Source: Gryganskiella cystojenkinii (taxonomy: Eukaryota > Mortierellomycota > Mortierellomycetes > Mortierellales > Mortierellaceae). Taken from it: a DNA stretch of 15,839 bases. Position numbers and translations under genes: made by a program. Where the stretch lies: contig JAAAIG010000872.1 in assembly GCA_015852425.1 (NCBI GenBank), positions 1 through 15,839 of the forward strand. The letters are read 5' to 3'. The notes beneath the pieces were generated by a model. The model saw nothing but the letters and a program-made list of their open reading frames with translations. It made no database searches and had not been told where the DNA came from. This document shows positions 10,201 to 15,839 of this stretch, piece by piece (position 1 is the first letter of the stretch; every line of letters begins with the position of its first letter).

Positions 10201-13200
10201 TTGTTCCAGATGTGAAGATGACGTACGCGAGATGGCGGGAGGTGAGGGTTGAAATGATTGGGTCTGAGATAGAGAGTGCCGACTCGTCATTTGGATCCAC
10301 GACCGTTAGTGAGGAGAGATCGGCATCACCTATTGCCATCCTTCCGACGATATCGGCTACAACACAGACTGGAGCAGCATCGCGAAGGATGTCCTTCAAG
10401 CGGTCGCTCGCATAGTACGGATCGAGTGGTACATAGGCACCGCCGGCCTTCAGGATGGCCAGTATTCCTACGATCATTGCGAAGGACCGCTCGACGCAGA
10501 TTGCGACAAGGGTGTCTGGCTTGACACCCAGTGCAATTAGGCGATGCGCCAGGCTATTGGCACGGAGGTTCAGTTCGGCATAGGTCAATGACTGGTCCCC
10601 ATGGACGAGAGCAATGGCATCTGGTGTGCGATCAACCTGCTGCTCGAACAGTTGGTGTAGACATTGTTGATCAGAGTAGTCCTCCTCCGTCGCATTCCAG
10701 TCTTTGAGTAACAATTGACGCTCTTCTGTAGAAAGGACCTCCAACTGCTCTACTGCCATATGCGGCGTGAGTTCCAGAGCCCGTGCCAGACTGGACAGTG
10801 CCTCCTGCATATAGCCACAGATATGCCCGGGGTCTAGAGGTTGTAGTACTTCTGCCGTCAGACCTATTTTTGTGCCGAAGTCGTCCACAGATACGCTGAG
10901 GGGATAGTTGGTTCGCTCTTGACTGCTTAAAAACTGGACGCCAGGATATTGGAACCATCCTTCCTGGCTGACAACATCCCCGTGCGATGTTAAAGGGACA
11001 CTGGTTGATGGCAGCGGAGAATGCCGGTAGTTCAAGAGTCCACTGAATAGCGGAGTGCCAGTAGGCATGCTACTACAACGCTGTGCCAGAGCCAAGGATG
11101 CATTCTCATGCTCCAGTAGGGCTGTCAGACGTGAATATGTGTCCTGAACACACCCCAGCGCGCTACGCTTGTCAATATCGCAACGAAATGGTAATGTGTT
11201 CATCAACAGTCCGAAGGCATGTCCTGAACCATCCCCAACATTCAGTCGTCCAGAAAGCACAGTAGCAAACACCACCTGCTGTTGTCCACTGGTGCGTGCG
11301 AGAACTTGTGCCCATGCAACATGGCAGAGGGTTGCCAAATTAACACGTAGTTGTTTGGCCAGCGAGCGGAGGCGGTCGTTCAAGTCCTGCGATAAGACCT
11401 GGTGCGACTCCTTGACTTGGGCCCTTCCATTATCGACCTTAGTTAGACCGAAGGGAAGGGTGGGCTCAGTAATACCCTCAAGCATCCCTCTGAAGAAGTT
11501 CTCGTCATCCTCTGGACTTGATGTCAAGCGGACTTGTGCCAAATGATCGCGGAATGGTCGGGGCTTTGGCAGTGAGTCCCCTTGACCATCCAACAGAGCC
11601 TTGATCTCAACATGCATCTCTTCCTCTGCATCGTGGTCGCCGATGAGATGGTGTATTAATTGGACGAGGAGCCATCTATCGTCAGCATCTCTTGTGATGA
11701 TGAACCGAAGAAGTGGAGCACGGCTCAACTCGATACGATAGTGCTTAGGGTTGAACCGACTATCGAGTTGCTCCATGATGTCCCCAGCCTCTGGATCCAG
11801 ATAAAGCTCTTCGACAGGCAAACTCACGTTGCGATATACAACTTGTGCTGAGGTGGATATCTTGTCCCAAAGGAAAGCCGTCCGAAGAATATCGTGTCGA
11901 TCCACCACGGTCTGGAACGCCGTCAGGTAGCGGTCAAGCAAAGTCCTGCTCTCAAATGCTATGGTTGACGTCAATAAGTAAGGATCACCTTCTGAAGCAA
12001 GCAAATGGTGGAACAGAATGCCCTCCTGCATTGGCGAGAGTGAATATATATCCTGGATGTTTGATAGTCCTCCAGGAATCCTGCTGGTGATGAGGTTGAT
12101 ATCGCTTTGAGTTAAGGCAATCAATGGCAACATCTCCGGGGTTAAGGCGTCGGACTTGGGAGTGATGGCATTCGGTGGGATAATGCCTCTATCGTAGACT
12201 GTTACAGCCTGTGCCAGTGCACTTAGAGTAGGGCACTCGAACAGTTCCCTCAGAGAGACCGTGAGATCAAGATGTCGCAGGTAGTCGAGCATCTTTGCTG
12301 CAAGAAGCGAATGTCCTCCGAGCGCAAAGAAGTTGTCATGGCGACTGATGTTCTTGATTTGGAGCAGCTCCGTCCAAACAACCGCCAGTTTTTGTTCAAT
12401 ATCTCCCCGAGGTTCCTCGTATATTTCTCGAGAAAATGCTCCTTCATCGGGCGTTGGAAGGGCTTTGCGGTCGAGTTTGTCATTTGCTGTGAGAGGCATT
12501 GCATCCAGGCGAACATAAGCTGCTGGCACCATATATGGGGGCAATTTGGAAGCTAGATGAGATCGAAGACGGCGACGGAGATGGTCTTGTGATTCCGACA
12601 CGACATATGCAACAAGTTGCTGTTGGTCGCCAGAATCAACAGCCGAAACAACAGCTTCCGATACCCACTCAAGCTGCTGAAGGCATGCCTCGATTTCTCC
12701 AAGTTCAATTCTGAATCCACGGATCTTGACTTGATCGTCTGAGCGGCCCAGATACACCAAATTTCCATCAGGGAGATACCGTGCAAGATCTCCAGTCCTG
12801 TACATCCGCGTACCTTCTTGGTCACTGAATGGATCCAAGAGAAATCGCTCAGCAGTCTGCTTTGGCTGATTGAGATATCCTCGAGCAACTCCTACGCCCG
12901 AGATGTAAATCTCGCCAATGGCCCCCACAGGCACAGGATGCTTATGGTCGTCCAAGAGATAGACTCGAGCGTTTCTCACTGGCTGCCCAATAGGTACCTC
13001 GTCTCCTGTATAGTCCTCTGGACTCTTCCAAGTCAATGAACTAATGGATGCCTCTGTCGGTCCATAGTCGTTGAACACTGTGATACCTTGGCAGAGTAAG
13101 TTCTGAAGGAGGGTCACCCCAAGAGCCTCGCCTCCTAACATCAGCACTAAAGGTGTAGTCTTTGAGGTCCAGGTTGGCAAGTCCTTGCCGTCCCGAAGGA

Positions 13201-14620
13201 ACGATGGTGTGCAGGTGACAAATGAGATCGAATGCTGGATTATGTAGTCCCACAGCTTGTCGCGGTGTATGCGGATGGCGTCTGGTGCCAGATACACGGT
13301 CGCACCAGAGGTAATCGGCACGAAGATCTCTAGCACACTGACATCAAAGCTCATGGAGGCAAACTGCATGAATCGGCTTTGTCTGTCGACACCCATAAGT
13401 GTGCTATGATACTGAGCGAGATTCGCAACACCCCTATGCTCGACCATCACTCCCTTGGGCCTGCCAGTCGATCCAGAGGTATACATGATGTAGGCTAGGT
13501 GTTGGGATGTCAGTCCCGGCACATGGGGATTGGTGGTCTGGTGGATCGAGGACGTGTTTGGATCAACGAGCGTCGACGAGCAAAGAATTTCCTGATCAAA
13601 AGCAGTATGACTGGCCTCATCAATAACCATGATAGAGGGAAGAGAATCGTCAAGGATACTCTTCAGACGATCCCTGGGATAGGTTGGATCCAAAGGTATG
13701 TAGGCTCCACCAGCTTTCAGGATAGCCAGTATACCAACAACCATGGAAATCGATCGACCGACACAAATCGCAACCCTAGACTCCACTCGAACACCCAGCT
13801 CGATAAGTCGATGCGCAAGACTGTTGGATTGTGCATTCAATTCGGCGTAGGTCAACTTGTCACCCTCATGTACAAGGGCAACGGCATCAGGCGAGCACTT
13901 GACCTGGAGTTCAAAGAGAAAGTGGACGGTTGAGAACTCTTGGTCGGCAGTTGTCGATTCAAACAGCAGAGCGCCTTGGTCACTTTGGTAGATGTCGTTC
14001 TATGATGGTGGGAGTAGACATTGAGTTCATCAGACAGCTGGCCCTCGTGTTTTTTACGTCAGCAGTGCTAGCTAATAGTGAACATACGGTAGCTTTCTCG
14101 GTGTCAACTATCGCTCCGCATTTTTGGAGGTCAGTCGTCGCTGAAAGAGACAGGTTCTCATTGGGTGTCCCATCTATGGTTAACGGGGTATATAGTAGAC
14201 GTTTGGTAGTCAGACTATCACTTTTCTTTAAGAACGATGTGTTACACATGAAGAGATTCCAGTATATAGTAATATAGTGCATTTACCATAGAGGGGGCTG
14301 AAGTCAGCAACTTGGTCGCGGACATTGAGATCAGAGATAACATCACTTTCTGGACTGACAGCTTGCGGGTTAACATTGTCATCGTTGACACTGTGAGAAT
14401 TATAGGTAAGAGTCAGGTATTATGATTTTAGCCTATGGACCACAGAACTGAATCCGTCGTCATACTGTATTGCATACCTGCCATCGATCGACATCGATGT
14501 ATCACTTAGATAACCCCCAAAGCAAGACTCAAAGTCCTCCGAAGCTAGCCTACGTTTCACAAGCTTAGAATAAGAATATAGCATAGAGTTAAGTTTCTTG
14601 AAAGCCATGTCATCAACCAT
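1238..14620 (-). CDS. Four-module nonribosomal peptide synthetase, bacterial-like, eight-exon gene
   Basis: A cytosolic megasynthase predicted to build a tetrapeptide: A-T / dualC/E-A-T / dualC/E-A-T / C-A-T / TE. Eight exons are inferred: 14620-14478, 14390-14287, 14140-14088, 13999-9289, 9191-5901, 5802-5122, 5030-2505, 2406-1238. They total 4,225 codons, and phases agree at all seven joints. All four carrier domains have GGHS with the phosphopantetheine serine (about residues 664, 1767, 2864, 3933). Condensation motifs are HHLIGDH (883), HHLISDH (1986) and HHIISDG (3052). The TE has GYSIGG (Ser about 4065), Asp 4092 and His 4197. The start chosen is the ATG at 14620, in a strong context (ACCATGG). 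The first 100 residues match no domain I know and are the weakest part. The four introns inside the NRPS body are well supported because each restores a known domain across the joint. Similar bacterial-like NRPSs are known from Mortierella alpina; I cannot tell whether this is one of them. Confidence 0.9.
1241..1980 (-). other. Terminal type I thioesterase domain of the NRPS
   Basis: An alpha/beta-hydrolase TE that should release the tetrapeptide from T4 by hydrolysis or cyclisation. It begins around PPLFCIHPGTGLSWCY (oxyanion-region motif). The nucleophile is in GYSIGG (1712-1729, Ser codon 1721-1723), the acid in MDTRAIY (Asp codon 1640-1642) and the histidine in CEHDYMD (1325-1327). Only one TE is present. 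A terminal TE is usual in bacterial NRPSs; filamentous-fungal NRPSs more often end in a terminal condensation or reductase domain. Confidence 0.88.
2300..2650 (-). repeat. A-domain end + intron + linker repeat, copy in module 4
   Basis: Near-copy of 5640-6060 and 9050-9450. It contains the end of the A domain (LSEHPLVSEAV...), the whole intron and the KLPDYMVPAAFVQM linker. Similarity inside the intron is about as strong as in the coding part. Confidence 0.75.
2407..2504 (-). other. Intron 7 (98 nt), in the A4/T4 linker
   Basis: Donor GTAAGTTGATATTT and acceptor AACCGACAG as in introns 4 and 5. Phase 1; it joins ...SGTFE to SSSAAQLALTLRSF. Confidence 0.88.
3541..3880 (-). repeat. Near-identical A-domain N-terminal segment, copy in A4
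   Basis: This segment is nearly identical by eye to about 6961-7300 (A3) and, over most of its length, to 10381-10665 (A2). It encodes the A1-A2 core region from TPDAIALVHGDQSLTYAELN to the DAAP stretch. The A1 domain does not share it closely. Confidence 0.8.
5031..5121 (-). other. Intron 6 (91 nt), inside the module 4 C domain
   Basis: Donor CCTGAAG|GTATTG, acceptor TCTTTTCTAG|GTTTGCC, phase 1. Splicing restores the C-domain sequence HILPPEG-LPMRLIDLRD. It is unrelated in sequence to the three linker introns. Confidence 0.85.
5575..6060 (-). repeat. A-domain end + intron + linker repeat, copy in module 3
   Basis: Partner of the module 2 copy (8995-9450) over its whole length, including the EEPHGEVE stretch before the carrier domain, and of the module 4 copy over part of it. 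Confidence 0.75.
5803..5900 (-). other. Intron 5 (98 nt), in the A3/T3 linker
   Basis: Donor GTAAGTTGATATTT and acceptor AACCGACAG match intron 4 closely. Phase 1; it joins ...AAE to SSSAAQLALTLRSF. The in-frame stop on the upstream side lies inside the intron. Confidence 0.88.
6961..7300 (-). repeat. Near-identical A-domain N-terminal segment, copy in A3
   Basis: Partner of 3541-3880 and 10381-10665. The similarity stops abruptly just before the part that encodes the A3 core motif and the specificity pocket. Confidence 0.8.
8995..9450 (-). repeat. A-domain end + intron + linker repeat, copy in module 2
   Basis: Partner of 5575-6060 and 2300-2650. Together the three copies show that module ends, introns included, were duplicated or homogenised. 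Confidence 0.75.
9192..9288 (-). other. Intron 4 (97 nt), in the A2/T2 linker
   Basis: Donor GAAT|GTAAGT, acceptor AACCGACAG|CATCC, phase 1. Splicing gives ...ATGATE-S-SSAIQLALALRSF, an uninterrupted A-domain C-terminus leading to the KLPDYMVP motif. Two near-copies lie at the same position in modules 3 and 4. Confidence 0.88.
9300..9725 (-). repeat. A2 C-terminal half, near-identical to A4 (2515-2945)
   Basis: From the PIGRPLPNKTIYLL codons to the intron, A2 and A4 are almost the same at DNA level, while the specificity cores upstream differ strongly. A3 shares only the last part (GFRIELGEIE onward). Confidence 0.78.
10381..10665 (-). repeat. Near-identical A-domain N-terminal segment, copy in A2
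   Basis: Partner of 3541-3880 and 6961-7300. Its similarity to the others ends at the DAAP codons, somewhat earlier than between A3 and A4. Confidence 0.8.
12230..13999 (-). other. NRPS module 1 (starter): A1-T1, no C domain
   Basis: A1 covers about residues 118-615 and has intact core motifs: YTSGSTGRPKG (A3), NDYGPTE (A5), YRTGDLARY (A7) and GFRIELGEIE (A8). The A10 motif reads NDKLDR rather than NGKLDR, but the lysine is kept. By alignment to GrsA from memory, the specificity residues read D-V-L-T-M-G-D-I-S(-K); I do not assign a substrate. T1 has DNFFALGGHSLL with the carrier serine codon at 12308-12310. Unlike the other three modules, the A/T linker has no intron. The exon begins with DIYQSDQGALLFES, which aligns with the C-to-A linker of module 4 (DIMSAAERSLLLHT). 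This suggests the module once followed a C domain. Confidence 0.85.
14000..14087 (-). other. Predicted intron 3 (88 nt), joins the N-terminal exons to the NRPS
   Basis: Donor GCTACC|GTATGT, acceptor CACCATCATAG|AACGAC, internal CTGAC branch-like site. It removes the in-frame TAG that closes the NRPS frame at 14002-14000. The join ...DTEKAT/NDIYQSDQ is in phase 0. Confidence 0.5.
14141..14286 (-). other. Predicted intron 2 (146 nt)
   Basis: Donor CTCTATG|GTAAAT, acceptor CTGTCTCTTTCAG|CG with a good polypyrimidine tract. Splicing in phase 1 is the only join I found that keeps exons 2 and 3 in one frame. It is longer than the other introns; flanking exons are of unknown family. Confidence 0.4.
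14391..14477 (-). other. Predicted intron 1 (87 nt)
   Basis: Donor CAG|GTATGC, acceptor ATTCTCACAG|TGTC, with a CTGAC branch-like site inside. Splicing joins ...SIDG to SVNDDN in phase 2 and removes in-frame stops. Support is moderate because the flanking protein is of unknown family. Confidence 0.5.
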
Positions 14621-14800
14621 GGTAAAATTATAAAGTGCGTATTTCAATTTAATCTGACCTGCTCCGGAGAACCACCCTTTGCAGTGGCTTGGTCATGGCC
14701 ATGTGCGCCGTTATTGGTGCAAGGGGGGTCCTTCTAAGAACCCAGAACAGTGATTGTTGTAAGAACAAGCTATAATAATATCGAGAGATTTTGGTGTATG
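14621..14800 (-). promoter_or_regulatory. Putative NRPS promoter and leader with a 17-codon uORF
   Basis: On the minus strand a TATTATTATA box lies at 14780-14771, about 150 nt before the chosen ATG, and a CCAAT box at 14717-14713. A short upstream ORF runs from an ATG at 14702 (a second in-frame ATG is at 14696) to TAA at 14651-14649, giving MAMTKPLQRVVLRSRSD. It would be in the mRNA leader if transcription starts near the TATA box, but the close CCAAT box leaves the start site open. These are sequence matches only. Confidence 0.35.
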
Positions 14801-14839
14801 TACACACCTGGACGCCGTTGTTCATTGTTATTTGTCTTT

Positions 14840-14911
14840 CTGCTTGAAGCAATGAAGGAATGAAATGAGTGAAAGAATGAATGAGCAGTGAATGTAAGAA
14901 TGCATTCATTC
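14840..14911. repeat. GAATGA-like low-complexity run
   Basis: Degenerate repeats of GAATGA / GTGAAAGAATGA units, ending in the palindrome GAATGCATTC (14898-14907). It resembles a decayed microsatellite upstream of the NRPS promoter. Confidence 0.5.
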
Positions 14912-14965
14912 TCCATCGTTTTGTTCTTTTTTCCCGATGGGCTTGCAGAACTCAGGGGCATAGAG

Positions 14966-15070
14966 CCTTCAAGATAAGTGGCATTTGTCAGGCATTCCCT
15001 AGTCCGCTGTGCAATGGTGGGCAGGGCTGGAAAGAATGGAGGTGGTTTCGTGCAGGCAATTGAACGCGTG
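14966..15070. repeat. Imperfect direct repeat, copy 1
   Basis: Shares GTGGCATTTGTCAGGCATTCC, GCAATGGTGGG and GTGGTTTC(G/A)TGCAGGC in the same order with the copy 142 bp downstream (15108-15212). No coding sense is evident. Confidence 0.7.
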
Positions 15071-15107
15071 GACCCCGGTGGGAATATTTTTGTTTAAGGC
15101 TTTCAGA

Positions 15108-15212
15108 CCTGCAAGATATGTGGCATTTGTCAGGCATTCCCAGCCCGATATGCAATGGTGGGTAGGACTGCACAGAACGGATGTGGTTTCATGCAGGCGC
15201 AACTGCACGCTT
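15108..15212. repeat. Imperfect direct repeat, copy 2
   Basis: Second copy of the unit at 14966-15070, offset 142 bp and diverged by scattered substitutions, so the duplication is not very recent. Confidence 0.7.
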
Positions 15213-15285
15213 CGGCATACTCGCTCGCTTCGTTTTTTTTTGAATGAAGGCAAACTCACACCCCCTGAAGATCGTTTACGGGTCC

Positions 15286-15469
15286 GGGTCAAAATATGAC
15301 CTGAGTGGCAGAGATGGTCCTAAAACCGAAAGAAGGTAGACAAATGCCGTGCAAAACATTTTCACTCTCCAAAAAAAAAATCAAAAAATTTTGTTGTGCG
15401 ACCAACCCTGTCTGAAGTCCATACAAAATCCTTAACACCATCTCTGCCACGGAGTCATTATATTGACCC
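15286..15469. mobile_element. MITE-like element with 33-bp inverted repeats
   Basis: The arm 15286-15318 (starting GGGTCAA, ending GTGGCAGAGATGGT) is an imperfect reverse complement of 15437-15469; the two ends of the arm match best and the middle is diverged. The 184-bp whole has an A/T-rich centre and no coding capacity. The size and form fit a miniature inverted-repeat transposable element, but I see no target-site duplication. A simple hairpin-forming repeat is the alternative. Confidence 0.4.
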
Positions 15470-15839
15470 ATCTTGATTTTGTGGTGGTTTGGGCCGGTCA
15501 GAGCCTAGCCCGCTTTTTATATTTATATTTGAGAGGGGCGTGTTGCTGAAGAGGTCGTCTTTTGCCAAACAATCTTGCTTCAACCTTTGTCGTTTCCTAC
15601 TGAACAGGAGACGGGATATTAAAGACAGATACCTGGAGAAAGAACAACGAACATAACTCATTTTACGCAGACGAGTCCTCCTAAGATCGAAACGTCGAAC
15701 CTTGAGGGAGGCACTACTCAAGACGAATCTCAACACCCGTCGACGGTGACCTCTGGAAACCAAGCTCCCTCTCCAATTCCTTTTTTTTTTTTGTTGATAA
15801 GAGATTTATTGGGTCACAGTCCAAAAACCAATTGCCCCT
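15470..15839 (+). other. TATA-rich stretch and unassigned open region at the window edge
   Basis: A TTTTTATATTTATATTT run at 15514-15530 could be a plus-strand TATA region. From about 15622 one plus frame stays open to the window end and reads like a low-complexity protein N-terminus (KIETSNLEGGTTQDESQ..., NQAPSPIP) but has no ATG. A run of about a dozen T follows near 15780. It may be the 5' part of a gene continuing beyond the window, a degenerate element, or chance. Confidence 0.2.

Larger units (their letters stand above)
8800..12200 (-). other. NRPS module 2: dual C/E - A2 - T2
   Basis: The condensation domain has the extra N-terminal motif HHLLASEGD (11984-12010), matching HH[I/L]xxxxGD, plus HHLIGDH (11633-11653). 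Known family work takes this pair as the mark of dual epimerization/condensation domains, which invert the upstream residue before condensing it. A2 starts near 10665. Its A3 motif reads FTSGTTGKPKG, A5 NMYGPTE and A7 YKTGDLAQY. Its specificity residues read D-V-L-T-L-G-M-V-D(-K), related to A1 at the first positions; the Asp at position 331 occurs in several codes for basic residues, but I do not assign it. The A/T linker is split by the intron 9288-9192. T2 has DNFFALGGHSLLAV, with the serine codon at 8902-8904. Confidence 0.88.

Noticed and set aside
1238..13855. Five separate NRPS genes or a frameshifted pseudogene on the minus strand
   Set aside because: Each break coincides with a short GT-AG intron whose removal restores the frame and a continuous known domain. 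The exon sum is an exact multiple of three.
1442..13933. Many plus-strand ORFs of 60-144 codons across the NRPS
   Set aside because: They lie antisense to well-supported NRPS domains, have no recognisable domains and are expected shadows in a GC-balanced coding region.
14000..14700. Degenerate C domain upstream of A1
   Set aside because: I checked for LSFAQQ-like and HHxxxD-like motifs in the minus frames and found none. Only the short post-C linker resemblance at the start of exon 4 is convincing.
14840..15212. CRISPR array
   Set aside because: Only two diverged copies of about 105 bp and a microsatellite-like run are present; there is no regular short repeat with unique spacers.
15458..15763. 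Minus-strand 101-codon ORF at the right edge
   Set aside because: It is arginine-rich, overlaps the inverted-repeat arm and lacks any recognisable motif; it looks like a chance frame.
1..15839. Bacterial contaminating contig or bacterial operon
   Set aside because: Spliceosomal introns, an AATAAA signal and the LRR-type neighbour argue for a eukaryotic genome despite bacterial-like NRPS domains.

Overview
The window looks like a piece of a filamentous fungal genome, most likely Mortierella-like (early-diverging zygomycete). The evidence is short spliceosomal introns (GT...AG, mostly 87-98 nt), a leucine-rich-repeat/F-box type gene end of a kind common in Mortierella genomes, and an AATAAA signal after the main gene. 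The organism call is an inference from style and family knowledge; no marker gene is present.

Layout. Positions 1-495 (+) hold the 3' end of an LRR/F-box-like gene. Positions 496-1199 hold an unconvincing ORF (696-1136, +) and a small hairpin. Positions 1238-14620 (-) hold one very large gene, a four-module nonribosomal peptide synthetase (NRPS). It looks like five or more separate ORFs only because seven introns break the frame. With those introns removed, the eight exons (14620-14478, 14390-14287, 14140-14088, 13999-9289, 9191-5901, 5802-5122, 5030-2505, 2406-1238) sum to 12,678 nt, or 4,225 codons plus a stop, with no internal stop and matching phase at every joint. The first three small exons are the least certain part. 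Positions 14621-14800 hold a plausible minus-strand promoter and leader with a 17-codon upstream ORF. Positions 14840-15480 hold no gene but several repeats: a GAATGA-like low-complexity run, a 142-bp-spaced direct repeat and a MITE-like inverted repeat. Positions 15500-15839 hold a TATA-rich stretch and an open plus-strand stretch of unknown nature running to the window edge.

NRPS logic. Domain order is A1-T1 / dual C/E-A2-T2 / dual C/E-A3-T3 / LCL-type C-A4-T4 / TE. Two condensation domains carry both the HHxxxD motif and the extra N-terminal HH[L]xxxxGD motif of dual epimerization/condensation domains. The expected product is therefore a tetrapeptide with D-residues at positions 1 and 2 and L-residues at 3 and 4, released or cyclised by the terminal thioesterase. 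Dual C/E domains and a TE terminus are bacterial traits; fungal NRPSs normally use separate E domains and end in a terminal C or reductase domain. Bacterial-like NRPSs are already known from Mortierella alpina (malpinins, malpicyclins, malpibaldins), so the general type is not new. Points that stand out here are the four-module size, the same intron copied in three modules, adenylation domains whose specificity cores differ while their flanks are nearly identical, and a starter module that seems to be a former elongation module whose C domain was replaced by an unrelated N-terminus. No tailoring enzyme, transporter or regulator gene is visible in the window.
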